In this document: piece after piece, positions 48,600 through 59,815 of the stretch
Numbering within the stretch: the stretch's first letter is position 1
Layout of the letters: every line of letters starts with the position of its first letter
From: Maniola hyperantus
Lineage: Eukaryota; Arthropoda; Insecta; Lepidoptera; Nymphalidae
Assembly (NCBI RefSeq): GCF_902806685.2
Contig: NC_048562.1
Location: 5,324,368 to 5,388,367, forward strand
Direction of reading: 5' to 3'
DNA length: 64,000 bases
Program-made: the position numbers and the translations under genes
Notes under the pieces: model-generated
What the model saw: only the letters and a program-made list of their open reading frames with translations
The model's database searches: none
What the model was told of the DNA's origin: nothing

Positions 48600-49930
48600 A
48601 GGTAAAAGTAGTTTTAACTGTGGATAATAGTTTTGATCGTAACACAGAATAGATACTTAGATCATTGAATAAATAGAATAAAGAAAAGTCTAATAATAGA
48701 AAAATCCTATGCGTCGTTGCTGCCAACGCGCGTATTATATGACTTCGAGCTTTACATAAAGAATTTTTATACATTTTATGTAAACTCATACATAAGTAGG
48801 TATTTCCAGAAGAAAATCGAATTTAATAGAGCTCGCTAAGAGCTAATATTTTCAAATAAAGTGCAGGTATTGCAAGCGATATTTCATAATTCCACCAATA
48901 AACGACCTGCTGATATTGTATGGGCATTATTGCGTCGTAAATCATGCTGGGTTCATGTTGGATAGTGTACACTGGCCTTTTGCTTTTTCTCAAGAAAATC
49001 ATAGACAATTTATATTGTTTTTTTAATACTTTGTCCTTTAACGTGCAACGGTCAATACCTAATTAATATCATTATCAGCATACTCGTAGTTATAGGCAAA
49101 TCGCAATTCACGCATTTGCGTACATCTACTCGTATGCCTATAGTCCGCGACAAGTCGAGATGGCAATCGGGTATGAGGCGGGGGGACGCCCTACACACCC
49201 CGCATAGCCCCCGCGCTAACTCAGTGCGAATAGCTATGTACTTAGGTACGCAAATGCGCGAATTGCGATTTGTAACTTTAATGTTTCATACGAATACGAT
49301 TAAAGAGATTTAAGTTATCTACAAGTGGTATAAAGTTTTAAATTAAAGTTGTAAAACACTCCATAATATTGTAAAACTACAAGTGGGTAGCGTCAACGCA
49401 TTATACAAATTAGTTTGCCTTTGTCGGCTCTGTGAAATTATAAATAGGTATCGTCGCAAAGCGCGGCAAAGAGCTTGACAAACATGGCGGATGCATGTGT
49501 CAAGGGCTTTAATTGGTCGACCGTAGGTTGTAAAGCTGTTACCTATTATTATAATAATGATACCTTCGATTTAAAAATAGCATACCTACATAAAAAGATT
49601 TTTACATACTTGTACCTACCTAATATTACTAAATTATTAACAAAGAAGAAACTAATTGACATTATAACTAACTTAATTAATTAGTGCGATCAATAAATAT
49701 AATAATTTCGATTCAAAATGAATGCCCTATATAATTACCTGATAAAATCTATTATAAAATAATGTAACACGTAGTTTGCATGTAATTGTATAAGAATTAT
49801 ATATTTAGCATGTATGTACTGTTAATCTACCTAACTTTGCAATGCCCTAACGGGGCTTCATGTAACCATGAAAGCAAATGAATAAATAAATCATAAATCA
49901 GAAAAGATTTTTACCATTTATAATTTTTAT
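48600..49930. other. Gene-free interval
   Basis: AT-rich, no recognised gene. The block at 49110-49265 has inverted ends (AAATCGCAATTCACGCATTT and AAATGCGCGAATTGCGATTT), so it is a MITE-like element. Confidence 0.55.
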
Positions 49931-49935
49931 GACAT

Positions 49936-50107
49936 TAGTCCCGCAAATTGCTATTACGCTGGAACCATGTCTCATTAACATCGAAATGAAGTTATTCTGA
50001 CGTCAGCCGAAATATAAATATACCATCAGCTCAAAACTTCAGTCTAGTGCTGGGCGCTGGCGTCACTAAAATAGCGGCCACGCGCATTAGCATTTAGCGG
50101 GACTTAT
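49936..50107 (+). mobile_element. MITE family H
   Basis: AGTCCCGCAAATTGCTATTA and GCATTTAGCGGGACTTATA ends; interior CAAAACTTCAGTCTAGTGCT. Confidence 0.85.
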
Positions 50108-50151
50108 AGTGTTTTTTGTACCTTTTATGTGTAGGTATATAAAGTATATCG

Positions 50152-50333
50152 GGCCGCAATAGCTCAACCGGTATAGGAGTGGACTGAAAACCGAAAGGTC
50201 GACGGTTCAAACCCCGCCCGTTGCACTATTGTCGTACCACTCCTAGCACAAGCCTGACGCTTAGTTGGAGAGGAAAGGGGAATATTTGTCATTTAACATG
50301 GCTAATATTCTTAATAAACAAAAAAAAAAGGTT
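50152..50333 (+). mobile_element. tRNA-derived SINE (family F)
   Basis: GCAATAGCTCAACCGGTATA, CGACGGTTCAAACCCCGCCC, GTCGTACCACTCCTAGCACA and an A tail. It has the same layout as the copy before NPF. Confidence 0.85.
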
Positions 50334-51124
50334 TCTAAATAATTTTCAAATAATTTTCGTGGTTTAACGACAATATTTTGATGTAGATAACGGGTAGGTA
50401 CCTACCACGATTAATTTGGCGTTTTTATTTGTCGATATTTCAAGTCAATTGCACGGGTCGTGGTCACGACGGGACCTAATATACCAATACCTACCTAATA
50501 ACCAAAAAACCGGCCAAGTGCGAGGCAGACTCGCGCACGAAGGGTTCCATACCATTATCTATAAAAACGACCAAAAAAATATACGTTAAATCAGTACCTA
50601 CCCTTGTTGGTTTGTCCTTCAATCACGTCGCAACGGTTCAACAGATTGACGTGATTTTTTGCATGGGTATAGATAATGGAGAGTGACATAGGCTACTTTT
50701 TATCCCGGAAAATCAAAGAGAGTTCCCTTTTAAAAATATTCTGAGAAAAAACCTAATTCCACGCGGATGAAGTCGCGGGCATCAGCTAGTAGAATATATT
50801 CTTCATCTCTCTCTCCGGTCGTTCCTTCATTGCTGAAGATCGTGGTCCTGGCAAACTGTCCTCGAATGGCTTATCTGTTTCCATCGGCTTCTGTCGGTGG
50901 CGATTTATACAATGTGATGAAATCCACACTTATACACACATATTCTTCATAGCTTAAATATATTGTTCACAGCCTTTTCCTCTTACACATCTTAAACTCA
51001 CTTATCGTAAAATTTAACCGTAGAGATACTCGAAATAACTTTAAATGTCTGAATAAATGCGCACCTCACTGCGAAATGTTTCGTACATTCCAAGTAGGTA
51101 CATACTTTTGTATTAAATATGTTG

Positions 51125-51290
51125 TACAGTACGGGGCAGAAAGTAACGTACATCGGCCTTTAGAATGACATTTCAGCTTTGTAGAGCGTTGTCTCTGTCA
51201 CTCATACCTATATGATGTTTTATTGGTCTCAACGAAATTTAATATATAAGACAACGCTCTACAAATCCGCTACCTCCTTCTAAAGGTAAG
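51125..51290. mobile_element. Palindromic MITE family K, partial
   Basis: CAGTACGGGGCAGAAAGTAA, TTTGTAGAGCGTTGTCTCTG and AGACAACGCTCTACAAATCC. Confidence 0.75.
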
Positions 51291-51435
51291 CACTTTATGT
51301 AAGTACGTAGAATAATTTCACTCTTATCTCTCTTTCTCTCTCTCTCTCTCTCTTATTATAAGAGTTCTTTAGTTACTTAAAGCAGAAACAAGGAAGCCAA
51401 TCGCTTCGTACTTGTTCGTGGAATTTTGACTACAT

Positions 51436-51720
51436 ATGGGAGCAGACCTTGACGATGCCTTACCCCCCCTCGATAGAAGACGCCCTAAGCACGTCCTTAA
51501 CGATCCCGATGATCAAACCATGACTGACAGTGCTACCTATCTCGTAGGGCTATACAACTCAACCTTGTTACAGCGTCTTCGCCGGCGAAGACGAGGTCCC
51601 CGATTTCTAACGACACCCGGACGTGGACTCACGCCACGGCCTCGGGGGCGTGCGGCAGAGGCGTCTCTAGCCCTTGTGGCGCCCGTGTGCAACCAGTACC
51701 CTGGCGCCCTCTAGTCTAGT
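51436..51720 (+). other. Protein-like fragment RRPKHVLNDPDDQTMTDS, part of a repeated element
   Basis: The frame 51436-51714 contains RRPKHVLNDPDDQTMTDSAT and a basic stretch RLRRRRRGPR. A diverged copy at 52695-52790 encodes RRPKQVLNDPDDQIMTDN. Many differences between the two fall at third codon positions in this frame, which suggests a formerly coding, probably transposon-derived, sequence. Family not recognised. Confidence 0.5.
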
Positions 51721-52350
51721 AAGAGCAGGGTCAAAATGGACCCTGGAATGGATGGAATACTAACAGTTATATTTTCAAACGGAAATTCGGATGCAAATGG
51801 TGCAATTTTAAATGATGATTTTAAGTGGGCTCAGTTCGATGCTTTCTTCATACAAACGTAGGAGGGTAATTACTCCATTATTTGATATTGTATGCTCAAA
51901 ACTAAGTATTATATCGATTAATCTCGTCATTATCTAGGTTTATTGATATATGAAACACTGAAAAAAATATTGATTTTAAAGTTAATAGCCTCAAAAGATT
52001 CCTATTTTTACACTAAATTTATGACAACTTTGGATGTAAATAAATAAGATTAGGAGTATGAAAATTCTAAAGAAATTTAACATTAGACATAGTTTATTTA
52101 TTCATTAGTTGAAATAACTATACTTTGCAAACATAAACTCAGTAGTTTTTTCTCAAAAATACTTTTCCTAAACCCTTGATTTCAGTGAAAATCATCGTGC
52201 CTCTCACCTTTCTCATACAATGTCAAATGAAAAGCAAACAGGTTCGGTCGAGTGTACTGCGTCACCTTAAATCATGACGGCGTCGGCCATAACACGAGCG
52301 CAGGGTCTTTGAGAGCGCCGGCATCGACGCATCTTTGGAGGTGTCGCATA

Positions 52351-52653
52351 GACATGGGTGTCGTTTTCAGGGTTTTCGAGGGTGCTGAATTTGATGATGA
52401 CATTTATTTTGAAATCCAAGATGGCCGACATGGATTTTTTTTAAATAAATAGACATGGGTGTCGTTTTCAGGGTTTTCGAGGGCGCTGAATTTGATGATG
52501 ACATTTATTTTGAAATCCAAGATGGCCGACATGGATTTTTTTTAAATAAATAGACATGGGTGTCGTTTTCAGGGTTTTCGAGGGCGCTGAATTTGATGAT
52601 GACATTTATTTTGAAATCCAAGATGGCCGACATGGATTTTTTTACAAAAAATA
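52351..52653. repeat. 101-bp tandem repeat, three units
   Basis: GACATGGGTGTCG recurs at 52351, 52452, 52553 and 52654. The unit includes TTTCAGGGTTTTCGAGGGCG and AAGATGGCCGACATGG. One inverted single copy is at about 29466-29575. Confidence 0.9.
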
Positions 52654-53074
52654 GACATGGGTGTACGTACACACCCCACAGAAATGATCCTCCCGACAAA
52701 AGACGCCCTAAGCAAGTCCTTAACGATCCTGACGACCAGATAATGACCGACAATGCCCCCTTTCTCGCAGGGCTACACAAAGCAATGTAACAGCGGTCGT
52801 GGCCTTGTGTCACGCCCCCGGGGACTTACGGACCAAAACATCAGTTCAACAGCTCCTCCCATCCCGACGTTACCCTAAGCCGTGGTCCGAGCCTCACAGG
52901 AGGCGCCCTTAGGATGACGTTGCCCCCCGACCTCTCAAATTATTTATTCGAGTCTTGAGCTCACCCCCAGGCGGAGCTTCGCGCTGGCCATCCTCCCCGG
53001 TGACGCTGTAGCGACCAGTAGGGCTTACGCAGCGACGATGCCCTACAGTACGATAGAAGAAAGGTGAAGGAACC

Positions 53075-53260
53075 AGTAGGGCGATTGTCTAAAACCTGCA
53101 TCAATCATTATTACAATCTCAATTGTTCTGATTGGCTGAATTTGTGTCATTCTTGTTGCAACAATGCATTGTGGCCAATAGTGAGCGAGCATTAACCAAT
53201 CAGAGATGATTGCGATCGTGACATTGTAGCTGTCAAACAACCGCGGTAGGGCCACAGGTC
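53075..53260. repeat. Single-arm copy of the 38.7-kb inverted-repeat element
   Basis: AACCTGCATCAATCATTATT, CCAATAGTGAGCGAGCATTA and ATTGCGATCGTGACATTGTA match 38633-38770. Confidence 0.8.
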
Positions 53261-53564
53261 AAAAATTTCTTGGACACACTCTTCGAAATACTTATATACG
53301 CAATAGTATATCCTGTAGTGTAGAGTAACGATACTGATTGTAACAATCGATAATGATTGAATCGATTATGTGTTTATGGAAATGATAATCGAAATCTACG
53401 AATCGGGATTTAATTATGTAATCGATATTAGAACAGCATCGGTTCTTTTGTAATTTATCAGTTATCTAAATACAGGATTTGCATATGCTTCCGCTATCTT
53501 AATTAAGATAGATTGTGGATAAATTATCTTTCTGTAATATTTTACCTTGATACATATAGATTTT

Positions 53565-53912
53565 TTTTTATTTTTTTTTTATTCAGATACAAGTTAGCCC
53601 TTGACTGCAATCTCACCTGGTGGTAAGTGATGATGCAGTCTAAGATGATAGCGGGCTAACCTGGAAGGGGTATGGCAGTTTTTGTTAAACCCATACCCCT
53701 TTGGTTTCTACACGGCATCGTACCGGAACGCTAAATCGCTTGGCGGCACGGCTTTGCCGGTAGGGTGGTAACTAGCCACGGCCGAAGCCTCCCACCAGAC
53801 CAGACCAGAAATTTAGAAATTATAAAATTCCAAACCCCTGCCAGGAATCGAACCCGGGACCTCCCACTATTAAGACCACAGCGCTCACCACTGCGCCAGG
53901 GAGGTCGTCAAA
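53565..53912 (-). mobile_element. tRNA-derived SINE, family G
   Basis: CAGATACAAGTTAGCCCTTG to CACCACTGCGCCAGGGAGGT, collinear with 14630-14965. Confidence 0.8.
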
Positions 53913-54120
53913 TATATAATAGATATTTTTTATAAGTATCTTTTCATAAAAATAAATATAAATCTTTTTAAGAATATACACTTACAGGTAAAGAAAGCCC
54001 TTTCATATGATATCCCACTTGGTATGGTCAGGGTATAGTAATCTTACTTTGAAAATTGACAAACAACGAAGTGATCCTATAAAGGTTCTTTTTTTCCTTT
54101 TGAGGTACGGAACTCTAAAA

Positions 54121-54450
54121 ACTGTGGTCATAAGAAGGCTCACTCAGCAGGCGATGGAGAGAGCTATGCTTGGAGTCTCTCTACGTGATCAAATTAGATA
54201 TGAGGAGATTCGTAGGAGAACTAGAGTAACCGACATAGCTCAACGGGTTGCGAAGCTGAAGTGGCAACGGGCAGGGCACATAGTTCGTACAACTGATAGA
54301 CGTTGGGGTCCCAAGGTGTTAAAATGGCGATCTCGCACTGGAAAACGCAGTCCACTAGATAGATAGAAGAGGAGTCTATTCTCTAGGACGACGTCAAACG
54401 AGACTGCGGGGTCCCTACACGAGACCTATGTCCAGCAGTGGACGTTTACC
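54121..54450 (+). mobile_element. RTE-like LINE 3' fragment
   Basis: Encodes AMERAMLGVSLRDQIRYEEI, RRRTRVTDIAQRVAKLKWQR and AGHIVRTTDRRWGPKVLKW in one frame until a stop at 54364. The last part (GAGACCTATGTCCAGCAGTG) is present out of frame. Confidence 0.75.
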
Positions 54451-54735
54451 AGTTATGATAATGAAATGAAATGAAAAGCTTACTGACTGACTGATATATA
54501 AACGCACAGCTCAAACTACTAGACGGATAGATATTATGACGTAGGCATCCGCTAAGAAAGGATTTTTGAAAACTCAACCCCTGAGAGGGTGAAATAGAGG
54601 TTAGAAAGTGTAGTCCACGCGGACGAAGTCGCGAGCATGAGCTAGTTTAAAAAAACTCTGTCGGTTTACAACTTTTTGTCGGGAACCTTGAAATAAGTTT
54701 AATAAACCTGTGTCTCAGGGTATAATGACATGACG

Positions 54736-54930
54736 GTGAGCCTCAATAGCTCAACGGGTAAAGGAGTGGACTGAAAACCGAAAAAAATCGACGGTTCAAA
54801 CCCCGCCCGTTGCACTATTGTCGTACCTACTCCTAGCACAAGCTTGTTAGTTAGTCTCCAACGCTTAGTTGGATGGGGAAAGGGGAGTATTAGTCGTTTA
54901 ATATGGCTAATATTCTTTAAAAAAAACATT
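54736..54930 (+). mobile_element. tRNA-derived SINE (family F) abutting the NPF acceptor
   Basis: The head AATAGCTCAACGGGTAAAGG, box-B-like ACGGTTCAAACCCCGCCCG, body TTGTCGTACCTACTCCTAGC and A-rich tail (TATTCTTTAAAAAAAA) define the SINE. The tail ends about 10 bases before the acceptor that precedes the NPF ATG, so the SINE supplies most of the branch-point region. Confidence 0.85.
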
Positions 54931-54940
54931 TGTTGCAGCC

Positions 54941-56259
54941 ATGCGCGCCCTCCTGTCGGCCATCTTGCTGCTGAGCGCCATCTTGTCGTGCGCGACGCAG
55001 GCGCAGTACCCGCGCCCGCGCCGCCCCGAACGCTTCGACACAGCTGAACAAATCTCCAACTACTTGAAGGAGCTTCAGGAGTACTACTCTGTTCATGGCA
55101 GAGGACGGTACGTAAACTTAATAACCTATCGGTACATGTATTGTTACTTTTACCGGTACAAATATCGGTACTTTTACCCCATCGAAACGTCCCGAATGCT
55201 TTGACACCGTTGAACAATAATAATCAATCTCCAACTACTTGAAGGACTACTATGATTTATCAACGCACAGCTCAAACTACTGGACGGATCGGGCTGAAAT
55301 TTGGCATGCAGATAGCTATTATAACGAAGGCATCCGCTAAGAAAGGATTTTTGAAAATTCAACCCCTAAGGGGGTGAAATAGGCGTTTGAAATTTGTGTA
55401 ATCCTGGATGCGCGGATGGAGTTGTGAGCATAAGCTAGTCTAAATAATATATAAAAGGAAAAGCTGACTGACTGACTGACTGATCTATCAACGTACAGCT
55501 CAAACTATTGGACAGATCGAACTGGGCATGCAGATAGCTATTATAATGTAGAAATCCGCTAGGAAGGGATTTTTGAAAATTCAACCCCTAAGGGGGTGAA
55601 ATAGAGAATGGAGATTAGAAATTTGAGTAGTCTGCGTGGACAACGTCGCGTCGCGTAGTTTTCATATATTTAATTTAATCAAAATCATCCAAATCTGAAA
55701 AACAGAAAAGAGAAAGGAAATCAATTTTTTTTGTTTGGCGCCCAACGTGGGCCTTGTAGAGAATTTTATGAAAAACTTTCACATTATGAAAATTTAAATA
55801 ACACATCCATTCAAAAATCAGTCTGTATTTAGTTCTTCGATATTTAAGTTATTTTTAACTATACTGGCCACCTGTTTTTTCTGTTCCGTGCTGGCCACCA
55901 ATTAAAAACTTGTATTAAAGCTACTTGCCACTAGATGGCGTAACTCTCTCGCTTGCAAGCTTGCAGATATGAATTATTTTCCATCTGAGTGCTTACAACA
56001 TTTTGGTTTCGTTTTGGTTTCGTGGATGGTCGTAGTTTATAACTAAATTGCTAGATGGCGTTGTTATACATTGGAAGAAAAATATTTTAAGATGAAATAC
56101 AATTTTCATTTTATCAGTGTTTGAAATGTATTTTTTTATTGCAGATACGGGAAAAGGCAAATGCACATAGCCGATTCGTCGATTGTCTTCAGAGAAATGC
56201 CGTTTTTCGACGAAATGCATAACGAAGACGCTATGTTTAAAAACCTTGGATATAAGTAA
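54941..56259 (+). CDS. NPF: Neuropeptide F precursor (NPF1 type)
   Basis: Secreted neuropeptide of the NPY/NPF family, acting through NPY-like G-protein-coupled receptors on feeding, growth and gut physiology in insects (family knowledge). Coding exons 54941-55107 and 56145-56259 join to 93 residues. Residues 1-21 form a signal peptide (MRALLSAILLLSAILS, cleavage probably after TQA). The mature peptide is residues 22-57: 36 residues starting QYPRPRRPERF, with YYSVHGRGRY at the end. It is followed by Gly-Lys-Arg, giving a C-terminally amidated RY-amide, and then a 33-residue flanking peptide ending NLGYK. The intron splits the codon of the penultimate Arg (phase 2), the conserved position in the NPY/NPF family. 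An acceptor (TTGTTGCAG) two bases before the ATG implies an upstream untranslated exon. The ends of the peptide are canonical, so the gene looks functional. Confidence 0.95.
55184..55252 (+). pseudogene. Decayed partial copy of NPF coding exon 1 in the NPF intron
   Basis: CGTCCCGAATGCTTTGACAC and TCTCCAACTACTTGAAGGAC match the NPF exon around RPERFDTAEQISNYLKE. The copy has substitutions (Arg-Phe to Cys-Phe) and a short insertion (CAATAATAAT) that brings in-frame stops, and it ends shortly after. It lies about 80 bases after the true exon's donor and cannot encode a peptide. Confidence 0.8.
55253..55665 (+). mobile_element. Two tandem family B copies in the NPF intron
   Basis: The first ends GAGCATAAGCTAGT at 55439 and is followed at once by TCTAAATAATATATAAAAGG of the second, which ends near 55655. 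Another copy lies upstream of NPF at 54470-54645. Confidence 0.7.
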
Positions 56260-57690
56260 TAAGTAAAATGGAATCGAAATTGTAAAAAAAAACAAAAACG
56301 TCCCTTAATATTTATTTCTGATGGATATGAATTAAACAATTGTAAATATTATTGTATTAGTGAATTATGAGGTAATTTCTTATTCGATTTTTGTTTTAAA
56401 TACATTAGGATTTAAGAATACGGTATTTGTCCGTAGTCAAATCAGTAACTTTTTATCAAACGTCAAAACGCGCGCTTAGTATGCGACATTCTATGAAATA
56501 CCGGTGTGTGACGTCACAATCATTTGACATGCTTTTTTTAGTTTAATCAATAATTTAAAATGGTTATTACACTTAACAAAGGACGTGGATTTTACGTATT
56601 TTGGAAGACCCTCTATTTAATAATCACTGAGAAATAATTTATTTTTGATGTAGTCAAATACCCAATTAGTAATTAGTTAGCCAAATACTACGCTTAAATA
56701 ATTGTTGTCAATTATTTATAGTTTTATTATGTATCATTTATTTAACTGTCAATTTGAATGCCAAATTGTACTACCCTTTTAATCTAGTCAATTAAGTATC
56801 AATTTCTAGTCAATTAACGTACTTTAAAAAAAATTTAATCCTACGAATAAATTTTCAGGCTGGGTGAAAATTATTTTTGGGATTTTCAGCCACAACTCTG
56901 TTCGATTTATGTGAAAACTTATTAAGTCAATGTTAAATTTATAGTTTTAGGTCATCTAGTTGTAGAGTTTTAATAAAAGTACCTAGGTACCTACTTATTT
57001 CTGAAATGCAATACAGAATGTGATTTGTGTGTTTTATTTGCATTCCCATAGTAAACCTTTCATTTATATGGGGATAAAATGTTTCCCATGGCTGTGTCTG
57101 TCTCCGGGATATAGGTTATCTCTGTGCGCAAATTTTATCAGAATCGGTTCAGCTATTGATTTATGCAAAGCAAATTTACAATTTTAATGGAAAAAACCCC
57201 TCTTTGAAAAAAAATCAGCGAAGGATTTTTAGGGTTTGGTACCTCAAAAGGAAAAACCGACCAAGTGCGAGTCAGGCTAATAATGAGGCCCTCGATTTAT
57301 TCCTCTCTCCTACAAGGAGATATTGGCGCCCAACTGTGGGATACTAATAAAAAGTTACTTTGATCAACTAAATAATTGATTTACCTAATATCTAATACAT
57401 CATATTTTGGATGCTGCAACGTGTAAGCAAGAAATTCCCAATCAAGATCGGGTTCGGAATCACTCACAAATAAAATAAGTGCTCAAATCATAGTATTTTG
57501 ATCCTTAAGTCTGATAAAATAGAGTTCTTATTTTAATAGCGAGCTCATCTGTAAGTAATCGAAGTTAAGTAGATTACAAAACATGTTGCGCGCGCATCTA
57601 CAAAGGCCCGTGGAAGGTTCTTTACTATGTCCGGATTGAAAATTGTACTATCTATGGTATCAAACAAAATTTCATGCAATTCTTGTAAAA
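56260..57690 (+). other. NPF 3' region and downstream AT-rich DNA
   Basis: Follows the NPF stop. AATAAAAG at about 56967 is a possible polyadenylation signal, with no nearer canonical one noticed. A family A fragment lies at about 57234-57280. A retrovirus-type primer-site motif is at 57324. Confidence 0.4.
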
Positions 57691-57700
57691 ATTGTGTATG

Positions 57701-57885
57701 TATAAGTCACGCAAATTGCTATTGCGCTGGAGCCATGTCTCATTAACATCGAAATGCCGTCATTTTGACATAATTTGACGCATATTTAAGTAAAAATATA
57801 CCATCAGCTCCCAGCTCGAAACTTCAGTCTAGTGCTGACGTCACTAAAATGGTGGCCACGCGTATTAGCTATTTGCGGGTCTTAC
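57701..57885 (+). mobile_element. MITE family H
   Basis: TATAAGTCACGCAAATTGCT and GCTATTTGCGGGTCTTA ends; interior AACTTCAGTCTAGTGCTGAC. Confidence 0.85.
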
Positions 57886-57889
57886 ATGG

Positions 57890-59550
57890 AATTTTATACA
57901 AATAGAGCAAAAAACACAAAATTAGTACCTACCTAAAAGTTATGATTTATCTTATACAATGGTTAAAAAAAACCGTAGGTACAGTCTGTGGTAACAAGTA
58001 GGTAAGCAGAGATTGTAGACTTGTATCTACTATAAAAGACCTTTTTCAGTGTTTTTTGAGAAATTGGATAAGATACTGTTTTTACTTTTTGTATCTCGTG
58101 TATTTTTGCAAAACGTTCATATTTTCGGTACCTATATACGATCTATTTTTATTAATATAAAATTATATCCATTTATATTTCGGGAGCAAGCTAATATATT
58201 CTTTTACCGACTATTTTTTGAGTTCTTACCTATATACTGAAGTGTTTATATTAACTACTATAGCATCTAGAATCTGTTTTATAAGTTGTTTTCCAAATAC
58301 AAGGAAATCTAAGTGTTAATGTAGGTAAATAAACTTAACTGTACGACTAAAATTAGGATTGTATTAAGGTAAGTAATTTCATTACTGTCTAAGTAGGTAT
58401 ATTTTTTTGCTAGCCAATCAATGAATTTAGTTTTAACAAGGTCATTTAAAACATTAAAAATTTAAGATCTTAGTCCCAAATTGGGCACCAAAATAACCAA
58501 AATACTTATTTTATTTATAGTCCCTCGCTGGGCACCACAGATTGAGCTATTAAAATTTAGTTCAAAATATTGGTTTTATTTTAGCCAATGTTGTAACAGA
58601 TGTTTTAACCACTTCCATTTTAGCCATTCATTATTTAGATTAAATACTAAGTACATTATTATTATGTAGTGTTTTTAATTATTTAACGTTGAGGCGTGAA
58701 ATAATTAAAAGCTGCTTAGTTAAATAATTAAACTCTGGTGCTGCAAATGTTTATAGGCAGCGGTAATCACTTAAAATCAGGTGACCCGTCTGCTCGGTTG
58801 CTCGCTATCTCTAATAAAAAAAAAAGAAAAAAAAATATAATTTTTAGCTGTAGTCCCACGTCGGGCGCCAGTATACATCTTTTTAAGGATATCAGTATGT
58901 TATTGTTGTTCTGGCTCTTTTCAGAACTGGGCGCGTTTGGAACCCTTTAGTTTATTAATTGTCAACATTACATCTTACAAATTCAACAATCTATATCTAT
59001 ACTAATTACTAATAAATAAAATGGTTGTGTCTGTAATTTCGAAATAACAACCACAAATTAAGCTCATATGGTTATTTAAACTGTACAAACCATAACTGAC
59101 TCACGCGTGTTCAAAATTTAGCGTCAGTCAGATGCTTTATTTGGAATATAATATAGTAAAGCTTTAACAAAATATAGGAAAATATGTTTTTTTTTTAATG
59201 AAAATATTACAATAAAACTTAAAGCTAGCCTTATCTAATTACTATACAAATCATGCCCGCGTGGAATGGTGCCAAGAATACTGGCTGCATTTCCGCGCTG
59301 GACAGCCAGGCTGATCCGTTGCGCAAAAAATGAGCCAGCCCTTCTGTCACCAGATGAGGCTATTAATCGCGGTGAAATGTCTCGTAATTTTTTTTAGCAC
59401 TAAGACTCCATGGCCCCAGGGTCTCCACGGCAAACGGGACAAAATTGTAACTCTCTATAAGACAGGCATACTTGCGCCGCTTGCCGTTTTCAGCTGTTTC
59501 TGCTGCGGCTCCCGGTCTTGAAAAAATATTATATTTTTTTCGCGTTCTTT
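57890..59550. other. Gene-free interval with primer-binding-site-like motifs
   Basis: No gene recognised. Three minus-strand motifs of the form TGG(C/T)GCCC..., ending in GGGACT, lie at 58471-58490, 58519-58537 and 58851-58870, suggesting LTR-retrotransposon debris. Confidence 0.5.
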
Positions 59551-59554
59551 TTTC

Positions 59555-59782
59555 CTACTAATATTATAAATGTGAAAGTGTAGATGTTTGGATATTTGGA
59601 TGTTTGGATGTTTGTTACTCAATCACGCAAAAACGGCTGAACGGATTGGGATTAAATTTGTAATGGAGATAGATTATACCCTGGATACATAGGCTACTTT
59701 TTATCCCGGAAAATCGAAGAGTTCCCGCGGGATTTTGAAAAATGTAAATCCACGCGGACTAAGTCTCGGGCATCAGCTAATA
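59555..59782 (+). mobile_element. Helitron-like short repeat, family C
   Basis: CTACTAATATTATAAATGTG to GGACTAAGTCTCGGGCATCA. It lies 35 bases before the first coding exon of the unknown gene. Confidence 0.7.
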
Positions 59783-59815
59783 ATTAATCATCACAGATAT
59801 TAAATATTGCAGAAA

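Noticed and set aside
54699..55217. 172-residue minus-strand open frame
   Set aside because: Runs antisense through the NPF exon and a SINE; no splice signals or conserved content of its own.
57701..57885. GGCC-rich or CRE-like TGACGTCA motifs as enhancers
   Set aside because: TGACGTCA-like sequences here are internal to family H MITEs present six times in the window, so they are not evidence of local regulation.
59330..59521. 63-residue open frame upstream of the unknown gene
   Set aside because: No homology recognised and no acceptor/donor arrangement linking it to the next exon; probably chance.
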